Assembly: GCA_017608235.1 (NCBI GenBank)
Contig: JAFCGI010000002.1
Coordinates: forward strand, 1-44,424
Source: Candidatus Pacearchaeota archaeon
Lineage (GTDB): Archaea; Nanobdellota; Nanobdellia; UBA10117; JAFCGI01
DNA length: 44,424 nucleotides
Reading direction: 5' to 3'
Both the position numbers and the translations under genes were made by a program. Of this stretch, positions 32,273 through 41,595 are shown one piece after another. How positions within the stretch are numbered: position 1 is the stretch's first letter; every line of letters starts with the position of its first letter. Below the pieces are notes generated by a model. It was not told where the DNA came from. It worked only from the letters and a program-made list of their open reading frames with translations, and made no database searches.

Positions 32273-34977
32273 TTTCCTTTTGCTTCTTGTTTTCGCATAT
32301 ATAATTTTTCTAGCTCAATTATTACTATAACACTCATACTGACTACTAATATTTTAACCCAATCCATTAATCCAATAGCTACAGTATCAAATAATACTTG
32401 AAAGAACCCAATATATAATATCAAAACCTGTAGTCCAACAGAAGATACCAATGCTAATAATAAATACTTATTTGAAACTAAACTCTCTGAAATCATAGAA
32501 TCTTTCTCAGATCTTGAATTAAATACATTAAATATCTGAAACATAACTATTCCTGTAAATGCTATAGTTCTAGCTCTACTCAAAGATGCACCAGCCATCA
32601 ACTCTGAATTAAATAACCATAAAGTTCCAACCATCATTATGGCCCCAACTAAAGCTATCCTAAATATCATATTACTATCTATAACTCTCTCTTCTGGCTT
32701 TCTAGGTTTACGCTGCATTATATTCTTCTCTATAGGATCAACTCCTAGAGCTACCGCTGGCAATCCATCAGTCAATAGATTCATCCAAAGAATCTGAACA
32801 GCAATCAAAGGCAAAGGTAATCCTATCAATGATGCTGCAAATATAGTCATAAGCTCGCCAATATTACTAGAAAGCAAGAATCTAATGAATTTTTTTATGT
32901 TATCATAAATTCCTCTTCCCTCTTCAACAGCTTTAACAATAGTAGCAAAATTATCATCCTCAAGAATCATATCTGCTGCCTCTTTAGCAACATCAGTTCC
33001 TGCTATACCCATAGCAACTCCGATATCTGCATTCTTTAGAGCAGGTGCATCATTCACACCATCTCCAGTCATAGCAACCACATGCTTCCTAGTTTTCAGG
33101 GCCTTAATAATCTTCATCTTATGCTCTGGAGAAACTCTAGCATACACTGCTACCCTCTCAACAATCTTATCAAACTTTATATCATCATATTCTTCAATAT
33201 CCTGTCCAGTTAGCACTAATTTTCCTGGCTTCAAAATATTTAATTCTGTAGCAATAGCTTTAGCAGTAATCTTATTATCTCCAGTAATCATAACAACCTT
33301 TATTCCTGCTTTTTCACAAGTCTTTATAGCTTCCTTAGCTTCCTGCCTTGGAGGATCAATCATTCCCATCAAACCTAAGAAAACCATATCCTTTTCTACT
33401 TCCTCAGACTTATATTTTCCAGATTTCTTATCTGAAACATACTTAAAGGCCATTCCTAAAACTCTTAATGCTTTAGCACCCATAGCATCTATTATTTTCA
33501 AGATCTGCTCTTTCTCTGCCTTTTTCAAGCGCCACATTCTTCCATCTCTGTAAATATGACTACATAAATCCAAAACAATTTCTGGAGCTCCTTTCATACA
33601 AGCTATATGTTTTCCCTTATTCGTTCTATGTATTGTAGTCATCCTTTTCCTTTTAGAATCAAAAGAAATCTCCCCAACTTGTGGGTGTTGTTCTAATAAA
33701 GAAGCCCTAGCAAACCCTGCTTTAGCAGCAGCAACTATCAAAGCTGCTTCTGTAGGATCTCCTGTAATCTTCCATTCTCCTTCCTCAGAATACAAAGATG
33801 CACTATTACACAAAGCTCCTACTTTCAACATATGCAGACTATGTATATTTCTCTCAGGAACAAATACAGTTCCCTTATGCAAGAACTTTCCTTCAGGTTT
33901 GTAACCCTCCCCAGTAACACTAATAAGTTTATTATCAATAAACATCTGCCTAACAGTCATCTCATTCCTAGTTAAAGTTCCAGTCTTATCAGAACAAATA
34001 ACAGTTGCAGATCCAAGAGTCTCAACAACAGGAAGTTTTCTCACGATAGCATTATTCTTTGCCATTCTTTCTAAACCTATAGCTAAAGTAATCGTAACTA
34101 TTGCAGGCAATCCCTCTGGAACAGCAGCTACTGCTAAAGATATAGATGTAAGAAACATATCAAAAAAATCTTGACCCCGGATCACACCTAATCCAAAAAT
34201 TATAGCAGTTATTCCTATAACCACTAATCCAAGAACCCTTGCAACCTGCTCCATCTTCTTCTGTAGAGGAGTTTTTTTATCTGGAGTAGTCTCAAGCATC
34301 CTAGCAATCTGTCCCATCTCTGTTTTCATTCCAGTATTTGTCACAACTGCCATACCATGTCCATATGTAATAATAGTACCTGCAAAAATCATATTCTTTC
34401 TATCAGACAAAACTACTTCTTCCTTAAGCACCTTAACTAACTTAGTAACAGAAACAGACTCTCCAGTTAGAGCAGATTCATCAGCTGCAAGATTTACAGC
34501 TTCAAGAAGTCTTGCATCAGCAGGAACTCTATCTCCCACTTCCAAAAGAATAATATCTCCAGGAACAAGCTTATGAGCAGAAATCTTCATTTTTTTACCA
34601 TCTCTAATAACTGTAGCCCTAGGTGCAGACATCTTTTCTAATGCTTCAACAGCTTTCTCAGCTCTATACTCTTGAATAAACCCTAAAATAGAATTCAAAA
34701 TAACAATAACAGAAATAACAACAGTATCTATCATATGTCCAAGTACTGCAGAAATACCTGCAGCAAATAATAAAATCCAAATTAAAAAACTCTTAAACTG
34801 ATTAACAAAAATCTTCAACGGACTAATCTCTTTCTTCTTAACAAAAACATTAGCACCATAATTAACTAATCTCTCCTTAGCTTCATAGTCTTTTAATCCT
34901 TCTTCAGAAGTTTTTAGACTACTCAACACATCATCTATCTTCAAAGAATGCCATTTTTTCCTAATCTGAGCAACCAT
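32260..34977 (-). CDS. P-type cation ATPase, probably Ca2+ type (P2A)
   Basis: 905 aa, full length. Actuator motif TGES (171-174), phosphorylation site SDKTGTLT with D330, hinge TGDGVNDAPALK, ~10 TM helices. TM4 contains AVAAVPEGLPAIVTITLA, the PEGLP form of SERCA-like pumps, and TM6 ILWMNLLTDGLPAVALG provides cation ligands. Ca2+ is therefore the best guess, Mn2+ possible. No accessory subunit nearby. Confidence 0.92.
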   Translation of the reverse strand: MVAQIRKKWHSLKIDDVLSSLKTSEEGLKDYEAKERLVNYGANVFVKKKEISPLKIFVNQFKSFLIWILLFAAGISAVLGHMIDTVVISVIVILNSILGFIQEYRAEKAVEALEKMSAPRATVIRDGKKMKISAHKLVPGDIILLEVGDRVPADARLLEAVNLAADESALTGESVSVTKLVKVLKEEVVLSDRKNMIFAGTIITYGHGMAVVTNTGMKTEMGQIARMLETTPDKKTPLQKKMEQVARVLGLVVIGITAIIFGLGVIRGQDFFDMFLTSISLAVAAVPEGLPAIVTITLAIGLERMAKNNAIVRKLPVVETLGSATVICSDKTGTLTRNEMTVRQMFIDNKLISVTGEGYKPEGKFLHKGTVFVPERNIHSLHMLKVGALCNSASLYSEEGEWKITGDPTEAALIVAAAKAGFARASLLEQHPQVGEISFDSKRKRMTTIHRTNKGKHIACMKGAPEIVLDLCSHIYRDGRMWRLKKAEKEQILKIIDAMGAKALRVLGMAFKYVSDKKSGKYKSEEVEKDMVFLGLMGMIDPPRQEAKEAIKTCEKAGIKVVMITGDNKITAKAIATELNILKPGKLVLTGQDIEEYDDIKFDKIVERVAVYARVSPEHKMKIIKALKTRKHVVAMTGDGVNDAPALKNADIGVAMGIAGTDVAKEAADMILEDDNFATIVKAVEEGRGIYDNIKKFIRFLLSSNIGELMTIFAASLIGLPLPLIAVQILWMNLLTDGLPAVALGVDPIEKNIMQRKPRKPEERVIDSNMIFRIALVGAIMMVGTLWLFNSELMAGASLSRARTIAFTGIVMFQIFNVFNSRSEKDSMISESLVSNKYLLLALVSSVGLQVLILYIGFFQVLFDTVAIGLMDWVKILVVSMSVIVIIELEKLYMRKQEAKGKAVS

Positions 34978-35109
34978 TAACTACTAATATTATTTATTAC
35001 AAGAATAAAAACATTTCCTATTATAATGAATAAAAATTAAATCATAAAATAAGGTCACCATAATAGCTTCACCATCAAACAACATCTTTTTATTTTCACT
35101 CTTAATTAA

Positions 35110-35460
35110 TTATCTTGCACCTAACAAATTAACAAATTCAAAAAAATAATCATCTGATTTGACAAAAATAGGAACCTTATTATCAAACAGATTATTTAGT
35201 TTGAAAAAAAATACATCTTCCATAACAGATTTTCCTGAACTTAAGAAACAAACAATTTGATTATTCAAAAAAACATTGCTATAAAGCCTAAACAACCTAT
35301 ATGCTTTTTTTTCACATACAGACATAACAACTTTTATATCCTCAGATCTCACTTTAAAATCTGGTAACCGAATAACAACCATGCCTCTTTTAAAACAAAA
35401 ATCAAGTATATCTTTAACTTCGTTCGCCAAAGAATCCATCATAAGAATAATTTTACCCAT
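35110..35460 (-). CDS. Hypothetical protein, 116 aa, divergent from the TS-like operon
   Basis: Not recognised. Mixed alpha/beta, hydrophobic strands alternating with charged helices (MGKIILMMDSLANEVKDILD, GMVVIRLPDFKVRSEDIKVV, MEDVFFFKLNNLF). Rossmann-like or receiver-like fold possible, but no catalytic motif. SD GGAGGTGA (35473-35480) lies 12 bases before the ATG. It shares the twin-operator region with the wHTH/TS-like operon. Confidence 0.55.
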   Translation of the reverse strand: MGKIILMMDSLANEVKDILDFCFKRGMVVIRLPDFKVRSEDIKVVMSVCEKKAYRLFRLYSNVFLNNQIVCFLSSGKSVMEDVFFFKLNNLFDNKVPIFVKSDDYFFEFVNLLGAR

Positions 35461-35486
35461 AATAAGCCTATTTCACCTCCATACTG

Positions 35487-35505
35487 TTTCAAAAAAAATT
35501 TGAAA
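35487..35505. promoter_or_regulatory. Operator candidate 1: TTTCA-N9-TGAAA
   Basis: Inner bases extend the symmetry to TTTCAAA...TTTGAAA. Located at the predicted start site of the minus-strand gene, next to its TATA (35503-35514). Confidence 0.5.
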
Positions 35506-35539
35506 TATATATACATTCTTTACTCTATAAGTTTGAATG

Positions 35540-35558
35540 TTTCAAAAAATCTCTGAAA
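35540..35558. promoter_or_regulatory. Operator candidate 2: TTTCA-N9-TGAAA
   Basis: Same arms and spacing as operator 1, centre-to-centre distance 53 bp (about five helical turns). Just upstream of the plus-strand TATA TTTATATAA (35567-35575), which is 26 bp before the ATG at 35597. Confidence 0.5.
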
Positions 35559-35596
35559 TAAGAAATTTTATATAATTGTACTTCTTCTGAAATTTT

Positions 35597-37207
35597 ATGT
35601 CTAGAACAGAAGATAGTATCTTAAATCTGTTTAAAAAACATCCTACTAAAACATTTTCAACTACTGAAATAATAGAAAACATAGATCCTAAACATAATAA
35701 AATTAAAGAGATCATTCAAAACCAATATTCTTCTAAAGACCAAATAAAAAAAGCTAAACAACTAAAAGCAAAGCTTCACAGAAAGATACTATATTATATA
35801 AACAAATTAATAGAAAACGATGTGCTAATTCTAGAAAAACAAGGAAACAAGGGAGAAAAATATGTATCATTATCAATAAAAGATGATGAAGAATTAATAG
35901 TTAGAAAATATACAAAAAGAAAAATCACAATCTCTAAACCTCACATGCCAGCAAGTCCCATAGAAGGTTATGAACAGATAGGTATAGTTCATAAATTTGA
36001 AGCAGTAAACTGGATAAGTAGATTAAATTCCATATTAATAGAAGTTGAAAAAATTAAAGATCTATCAAAAACCTATGATCTAATAAACAACTGGTTTTCA
36101 AATGTAAATGATGCTATAGGCTTAAATAACTTTGAATACTTCATTAAAAAGAATGATAACAAAGCTATTAATTTTCTAAAAAAAATAGATGTTGATTGTA
36201 AAGATTATGGGAAAAAGCTAACTTTAATATTAGACTTAAGCAACATCACTAAAAAAGACTATAGTTCTATATTAAAATTTATTGAGAATTATAAAAAATA
36301 TACAAACTCTGTACATCTTATAATAGACTTAACTAGCAAAGAAATAAACGAACATTCAGAATTATTAGACAATGCAGTTAGCATATATTCAAAATATGCA
36401 AGTAGAATATGGATAAAAAATAAGGACGTGCATAGTGCTCCATATATAATTGGCAGGCCAGGACCATATACTTTTAATAACAAAGAATGGGAGCAATACA
36501 AGCATGAATATCCTGAAAAACTATTAGGAATTTCTTGCGGTCAAAGCACACTATCAATAGATCTAGCAAAATTCTTCTCAGAAAATAAACCTAGAATAAA
36601 AGAATTTAATGAGTTTTTAATAAATAATGCTAATACATTATTAACTGGAAATTCTCTGCAAAGAAGAAAGTCCAGCGAATACTTCAAAAATATAATCGCA
36701 CTCAATGCTCCATCTGAAAAAGGATTCTTTAATTTCTCTAGAAACTATATACGATTCTGGAATTATGGTTGGAAACAAGATAATATAGACCAAGAGCTAA
36801 TTTCTGATCTATTAAAAACAATCAAAGATAAAATAGATCAATTTTGTCTAAATGAAGAAACCATCTATATGGTATGTGGAATGCCTATGAGATTCAAAAT
36901 AGCGTTTTCATGCGCATTCAGAGGATATCATAGCCAATTCTTTACACAACCAAAATATAAAAAACTAAAAATCCAAAGTTCTGAAATATTGTATAATAAA
37001 AATATTAAAGAAATACTAAAGGCAAAAGAAAAAATAACTAATATTTTTGATGGTGGCGACACTATGAGTTTTTACAGACAACCAGAAGATCTTGATGAAA
37101 TAACAAATGAACTTAGAATAATAAATTCTTACAAACTACCTCTAATAAGCTATAAATTCGAAATGCCTAGTAAAGTTAATCTAAAACTTGATCAATTCAT
37201 AAAATAA
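35597..37207 (+). CDS. Winged-helix protein of unknown function, 536 aa
   Basis: Residues 1-~95 look like a winged helix (ILNLFKKHPTKTFSTTEIIE, KAKLHRKILYYINKLIENDV, GNKGEKYVSLSIKDDEE). The remaining ~440 residues are not recognised; hydrophobic strands LTLILDLSN and VHLIIDLTS and segments YIIGRPGPYTFNNKEWEQYK, ETIYMVCGMPMRFKIAFSCA and FDGGDTMSFYRQPEDLDEI suggest an alpha/beta enzyme-like domain. Only one base separates it from the thymidylate-synthase-like gene, so a joint function is likely. It may also bind the twin operators. Leaderless start. Confidence 0.65.
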   Translation: MSRTEDSILNLFKKHPTKTFSTTEIIENIDPKHNKIKEIIQNQYSSKDQIKKAKQLKAKLHRKILYYINKLIENDVLILEKQGNKGEKYVSLSIKDDEELIVRKYTKRKITISKPHMPASPIEGYEQIGIVHKFEAVNWISRLNSILIEVEKIKDLSKTYDLINNWFSNVNDAIGLNNFEYFIKKNDNKAINFLKKIDVDCKDYGKKLTLILDLSNITKKDYSSILKFIENYKKYTNSVHLIIDLTSKEINEHSELLDNAVSIYSKYASRIWIKNKDVHSAPYIIGRPGPYTFNNKEWEQYKHEYPEKLLGISCGQSTLSIDLAKFFSENKPRIKEFNEFLINNANTLLTGNSLQRRKSSEYFKNIIALNAPSEKGFFNFSRNYIRFWNYGWKQDNIDQELISDLLKTIKDKIDQFCLNEETIYMVCGMPMRFKIAFSCAFRGYHSQFFTQPKYKKLKIQSSEILYNKNIKEILKAKEKITNIFDGGDTMSFYRQPEDLDEITNELRIINSYKLPLISYKFEMPSKVNLKLDQFIK

Positions 37208-37208
37208 A

Positions 37209-37859
37209 ATGTACATCTCAAAAGAAACCACTTATGAAACTTGGAAAAACATTCTTAGTCAGATCTATAAAAAAGGTCAAGACTTCAAGGATCATAGAAA
37301 TAGAATATGCAGGGAAATTCTAAATGTGAATTTAGAAATACAAAATCCTGAAAAAGACATAACAAAACCAATAGACAGACTAAATAAATTTCAGATATGG
37401 AAATATCCACCATTAGAAGAAATAGAAAACATAATACTTTCAAGACATTCTATTCCAGATTACAAATATAGCTATGGCCCAAGACTTTTTAATTTTAATC
37501 AAAAAATAGATCAAGTAAATGATTTTCTAATACCTTTACTAAAAAAAGATCTGCTAACCAGAAGAGCAGTACTCTGTGTATGGGATCCATTAGAAGACTC
37601 TAACATAGAAAACAAAGAAAGTCCTGGATTAGCACTTATTGATATAAAACTAAGAAATAACAAACTTAATCTAACAACAATAATTAGATCAAATGATATT
37701 TTCTTTGGCTGGCCAGCAAACATATACCAACTATTTGCACTACAAAAATATATACAAAAAAGAATAAACTGCAAGATAGGCAAACTAAGCACTTTCTCAA
37801 CCTCAGCACACATCTATGAAGATCAATTTCCCTACATCAAAAAAATCCTAGACAAATAA
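37209..37859 (+). CDS. Thymidylate-synthase-fold protein lacking the catalytic Cys
   Basis: 216 aa, the length of archaeal (methanogen-type) thymidylate synthases. Conserved dUMP-site features: YSYGPRLF (88-94), RR at 118-119 in TRRAVLCVWDPLED, IRSNDIFFGWPANI (R160, S161, D163, G167, N171) and TSAHIYEDQ (H201, Y203). The active-site segment PPCH reads SPGL, so the nucleophilic Cys is G140. Standard methyl transfer through a Cys-C6 adduct is impossible; it may bind a pyrimidine nucleotide as a sensor or perform other chemistry. Overlaps bud32 by one base (TAATG). Confidence 0.75.
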   Translation: MYISKETTYETWKNILSQIYKKGQDFKDHRNRICREILNVNLEIQNPEKDITKPIDRLNKFQIWKYPPLEEIENIILSRHSIPDYKYSYGPRLFNFNQKIDQVNDFLIPLLKKDLLTRRAVLCVWDPLEDSNIENKESPGLALIDIKLRNNKLNLTTIIRSNDIFFGWPANIYQLFALQKYIQKRINCKIGKLSTFSTSAHIYEDQFPYIKKILDK

Positions 37860-38500
37860 TGAAAAAACTCATAGCACAAGGAGCAGAAGCAAAGATCTAC
37901 AAAGAAAATAACAAGATCATTAAAGAGCGTATCAAAAAGAACTATAGAATTCCAGAAATTGATCAAAAACTAAGAAAACAAAGAACAAAACAAGAAGCAT
38001 CCCTTATATCTAAAGCAATAAGAGCCAAAGTAGCCTCTGCCTCTGTCCTAGAATATAATCTCAAAAAGAACATTCTAGAAATAGAATATCTTCAAGGACC
38101 TAAAATCCGAGACTATCTTAATTCTCTAAATGAAAACAAAAAAAAACAAAATTTAGAAATTAAAAACACTTCTAAAAAAATTGGTTCAATAATTGGAAAA
38201 CTTCATGAAGCAAATATCATTCATGGTGATTTAACAACCTCAAACATGATATTCAAAGATAAAGAAATCTACATCATAGATTTTGGATTAGGTTCTTTTT
38301 CTGAAAAAATAGAAGATAAAGCAGTAGATTTACATCTTTTCAAAGAATGTCTAAAGAGCAAACACTATAGTATTTGGAGAATTTGTTGGCAAGAATTCAT
38401 AAAAGCATATAAAAAAGAACTCAAAAATTCAAAAAAAATTTTAGAAAGATTAGAAACTGTAGAAGCTCGAGGCAGATATAAAAAATTAGGCACTCAGTAA
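37859..38500 (+). CDS. bud32: KEOPS complex kinase/ATPase Bud32
   Basis: Minimal protein-kinase-fold subunit of KEOPS (t6A tRNA modification), separate from Kae1 here. 213 aa: LIAQGAEAKIY (P-loop-like strand), IHGDLTTSNMI (catalytic D124, N129), IIDFGLGSF (D141) and C-terminal EARGRYKKLG. Translationally coupled to the TS-like gene. Convergent 15-nt overlap with the next gene. Confidence 0.93.
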   Translation: MKKLIAQGAEAKIYKENNKIIKERIKKNYRIPEIDQKLRKQRTKQEASLISKAIRAKVASASVLEYNLKKNILEIEYLQGPKIRDYLNSLNENKKKQNLEIKNTSKKIGSIIGKLHEANIIHGDLTTSNMIFKDKEIYIIDFGLGSFSEKIEDKAVDLHLFKECLKSKHYSIWRICWQEFIKAYKKELKNSKKILERLETVEARGRYKKLGTQ

Positions 38501-38956
38501 AATAGACCTAATAATATTTAGTAATCCTTCATTAGCATAAATATTTAACTTTCTCCCATCATACTCTATAGAAAAATATCTATCTGCACTAGACTTTATA
38601 TCTGAATAGCCAAAAGTATAAGAAAAATCAGACTTTTCTCTATCTGGCTTTATATTAAATCCATAACTAGTAATAACCCAGCCTATTCTATTAGTATCAG
38701 AAATACCTGGTTTTTTAGGATCAACAATCACTCCTTTAAACTCTCCATTAATTCTAAAAACTCCATCTTTTTCCAAAATTCTTTCAACTTGAGAAGCTAG
38801 TTCTTTAATACTATTAAATTCTAGAGAAGTGTCATAGCTAGGTATATTGTCAGTTAGCCTGCCAGTATCCAAGCTATCAAAACTAAAACTCTTACTCTTA
38901 CCATTAAATAAATTCATCATATTTACTGAATCTGCTTCAAATACATATAGCGCCAT
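38486..38956 (-). CDS. Hypothetical protein, 156 aa
   Basis: Not recognised. Acidic, mostly beta (VFRINGEFKGVIVDPKKPGI, RIGWVITSYGFNIKP, YFSIEYDGRKLNIYANEG). No TM or signal. SD GGAG about nine bases before the ATG; TATA probably shared with uS15 near 39003-39011 or TTTTTAAAT near 38985. It overlaps the bud32 3' end by 15 nt. Confidence 0.55.
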   Translation of the reverse strand: MALYVFEADSVNMMNLFNGKSKSFSFDSLDTGRLTDNIPSYDTSLEFNSIKELASQVERILEKDGVFRINGEFKGVIVDPKKPGISDTNRIGWVITSYGFNIKPDREKSDFSYTFGYSDIKSSADRYFSIEYDGRKLNIYANEGLLNIIRSILLSA

Positions 38957-39001
38957 ATTCTACACTCCAAAATAAATCATTTAAAAAGCTTTCTAAACAA
39001 A

Positions 39002-39118
39002 ACCTTTAAAAACTCAAGAATTTAACAGAAAACCAATGGATAAGCCGGCTTACAGCTAACTTATACCGGGATGATTTTTATATTTTCCATCCCATTAAAA
39101 CAAACTAAAGGTGATATC
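39002..39118 (+). promoter_or_regulatory. Promoter and structured leader of uS15
   Basis: TATA CTTTAAAAA at ~39004-39012 predicts a start near 39031 and a ~88-nt leader. The leader can form two hairpins: GGATAAG (39038-39044) with CTTAT(A)CC (39060-39067), and GGGATG (39068-39073) with CATCCC (39088-39093). An SD AAAGGTGAT lies just before the ATG. Confidence 0.5.
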
Positions 39119-39574
39119 ATGGCAAGAATGCATTCAAGAGACAAAGGAAAATCTGGAAGTAAGAAACCATTATCAAAATCCCCACCAACATGGATGTCTT
39201 ACAAAAAAGATACTGTAGAACAGCTAATAACAAAACTAGCTAAACAAGGTCTAAACTCAAGTACAATCGGATTAATATTAAGAGATACTTATGGAATACC
39301 AGATACTGAAATAGTCACTGGTAAAAAAATAAGCAAAATTCTAAAAGAACAAAAACTCAGTCCAGAACTTCCAGAGGATCTTCAAAATCTAATTAAAAAA
39401 CAAGTAAAAATTACAAAACATCTTGAAGGTAATAAAAAAGATATGTCTTCTAAACGCGGATTACAATTAACAGAATCTAAAATTAGAAGGCTTGTGAAAT
39501 ATTACAAAGTTAAAGGAACCCTTCCAAAAGGTTGGAAATTCGATGCTTCAAGAGCTAGACTTATTGTAGGTTAA
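39119..39574 (+). CDS. rps15: Small-subunit ribosomal protein uS15
   Basis: 16S rRNA-binding protein of archaeal type, 151 aa from the ATG at 39119 ([20 protein letters not shown]), preceded by GGTGAT; the upstream in-frame start at 39071 is rejected. [20 protein letters not shown] and the C-terminal [20 protein letters not shown] region are typical. Confidence 0.95.
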   Translation: MARMHSRDKGKSGSKKPLSKSPPTWMSYKKDTVEQLITKLAKQGLNSSTIGLILRDTYGIPDTEIVTGKKISKILKEQKLSPELPEDLQNLIKKQVKITKHLEGNKKDMSSKRGLQLTESKIRRLVKYYKVKGTLPKGWKFDASRARLIVG

Positions 39575-39587
39575 ACAATACATAAAT

Positions 39588-40967
39588 ATGAAAGAATTCC
39601 TTGAAGATATATCCAATGCAGCAAAAGAATTTAAAAAAAGAAATCAAGGTTGCATTGGCATTTTATCTCACAATGATACTGATGGAATAACTTCTGCAGC
39701 AATCATTTCAAAAGCTCTAGAAAGACTAAATCAAAAATTTCATATTTCTATAATTACACGCCTTTCTAAAGAAGAAGCAAATAATAAAATTAAATTAAAA
39801 GACTACAAAACCTGGCTTCTTTTAGACTATGGTGGAAAAGAAGCAAAAGACCTAGCTAAAGCACATCCAGACAAATTCTTTATTATATTAGACCATCATC
39901 TTACAGATGGCATAAAAATAAAACATAAAAATATTATTTGTCTAGATCCTAGTTTATATGGAATTGATGGTGGGAAAGATGTCTGTGCAGCTAGTATTTG
40001 CTATCTTTTTACTGAAGCACTCTCCCCTGAAAATCTAGACTTACTTCCATTAGCTATTGTAGGTATGACTGGTGATTCTCAAATACCTCCAACTAGCATA
40101 AATAAAGAACTTTTAGATAAAGCCATAAAACACAAACTAATAGAAATTAAAAAAGGTCTAAAATTCTATGGCTGGACTTCTCGCCCAATACAAAAAGCTC
40201 TAGAGTATAGCACAGAGCCCTATATTCCAGGAATTTCTGGATCCGAATCTAAAGCAGTAGAATTCCTTCAAGAACTAGACATAAATCCTAAAAAAGAAGA
40301 TGGAAGCTGGAAAACTTTTCTAGACTTAACTGAAGATGAAAAAAAGAAACTAGCTAGCGCAATCATACTTAAAAGACACAAAGCAAAAGACGCTCAAGAG
40401 GTATTTGGAGATAAAATATTCATAACAAATCCAAAAATCTCAGAATTTAGAGAAGTCGAAATCTTTTCTGCATATCTAAACTCTTGTGCCAAACAAAATC
40501 AATTTGGAATAGCAATTGCAACTGCTCTAGGAGACCAAGAAGCTTATGAAGCAAGCAAGCAACTGGTAATAAAGTATAGAAGTTCACTATTAAATGCAAT
40601 GAGTTATTTCTATGACAATCAAGAAAACAAAGATACTGTTCTAAAAACAGAAAAAGCAATCTATTTTCTTGGAAAAGATAACCTAGACACTAATATAGTA
40701 AGTACAGTATGTACTATTCTCTCACATAATCTAGAAGAACAAGGAAAACCAATATTTTGCTTTTCTTATATAAAAGATACTAATAAAATGAAAGTATCTT
40801 CAAGAATTATTGGAGAAAACACAAAAAATATGAACTTAGGTAAAATAAATAAAAAAATAGCTGAAGAACTTGGTGGTATAGGTGGCGGACATGCACCTGC
40901 TGCTGCCTGCACAGTTCCAAAGAAAGAAGAAAACTTTATAAAGCTCGTAGAGCAAAGCATTAAGTAA
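39588..40967 (+). CDS. Archaeal RecJ-like DHH exonuclease
   Basis: Single-strand-specific nuclease of the archaeal RecJ/GAN group, some of which join the replisome via GINS. 459 aa with catalytic motifs LSHNDTDGIT (H28, N29, D30, D32), LLLDYGG, LDHH (D102-H104), GMTGDSQIP, and the DHHA1 GGIGGGHAPAAA near the C-terminus. 13 nt after uS15; the uS15-recJ link is common in archaea. Confidence 0.92.
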   Translation: MKEFLEDISNAAKEFKKRNQGCIGILSHNDTDGITSAAIISKALERLNQKFHISIITRLSKEEANNKIKLKDYKTWLLLDYGGKEAKDLAKAHPDKFFIILDHHLTDGIKIKHKNIICLDPSLYGIDGGKDVCAASICYLFTEALSPENLDLLPLAIVGMTGDSQIPPTSINKELLDKAIKHKLIEIKKGLKFYGWTSRPIQKALEYSTEPYIPGISGSESKAVEFLQELDINPKKEDGSWKTFLDLTEDEKKKLASAIILKRHKAKDAQEVFGDKIFITNPKISEFREVEIFSAYLNSCAKQNQFGIAIATALGDQEAYEASKQLVIKYRSSLLNAMSYFYDNQENKDTVLKTEKAIYFLGKDNLDTNIVSTVCTILSHNLEEQGKPIFCFSYIKDTNKMKVSSRIIGENTKNMNLGKINKKIAEELGGIGGGHAPAAACTVPKKEENFIKLVEQSIK

Positions 40968-40969
40968 AT

Positions 40970-41542
40970 ATGGTTAAGAAAAAAGAAAAAAAAGCTATAA
41001 TCAAAAGAAAGAAAAAGTGGTTCAAAGCTGTAGCTCCAGCTATTTTCAAAAACATAAATCTTGGAGAAATAATGGCTTTTGAACATAAAGATTTAGCTGG
41101 AAGGAATATCGGAGTTAATTATATGCAAATTACTTCAAATCCAAGAGACCAAAATAAAAAAGTAATACTAAAAATAAATGATATAAAAGGTGATACAGCA
41201 TACACCTCACCAACAAAATTTTTTTATCTAGATAGTTTCATTCAAAGAGCAACAAAAAGATATAAAGAAAAATTTATTTCAGTTATAAAAAAACCTTCTA
41301 AAGATAAAAAAAATATCAAAATAAAAACCTCTGTACTAATCAGGAACCATGTTACACAAAAAGTTCGTGCAGCAATACTCAAAAAAATAGAAGATCTACT
41401 AACTGAAAAAATCAAAAAAATAGATTCTGAAAACCTATTTATTCCAGAATTTGCAGACAAAACTGCTTTTGAAATAAAAAAAGAAGTTAAAAAGATTTAT
41501 CCAATAGATAAATTAACTATTTGGAAGATTTCTATTATTTAA
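40970..41542 (+). CDS. rps3ae: Small-subunit ribosomal protein eS1 (S3Ae)
   Basis: 190-aa 30S protein at the mRNA exit. KKKWFKAVAPAIFKNINLGE and the C-terminal IKKEVKKIYPIDKLTIWKI are family features. Begins 2 nt after the RecJ-like gene, so one three-gene transcript uS15-recJ-eS1 is likely. Confidence 0.94.
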   Translation: MVKKKEKKAIIKRKKKWFKAVAPAIFKNINLGEIMAFEHKDLAGRNIGVNYMQITSNPRDQNKKVILKINDIKGDTAYTSPTKFFYLDSFIQRATKRYKEKFISVIKKPSKDKKNIKIKTSVLIRNHVTQKVRAAILKKIEDLLTEKIKKIDSENLFIPEFADKTAFEIKKEVKKIYPIDKLTIWKISII

Positions 41543-41595
41543 TTATTTATTTCTTTAAAGAAAACTTTAAATGCTTATTTTCCAAAAATTACACT

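Noticed and set aside
39071-39118. Longer uS15 start
   Set aside because: The extra 16 residues fall in the leader hairpin; GGTGAT directly precedes the ATG at 39119.
41521-41595. Longer start of the 77-aa ORF
   Set aside because: It begins within eS1 and reads AT-rich noncoding sequence; the TATA favours the ATG at 41596.
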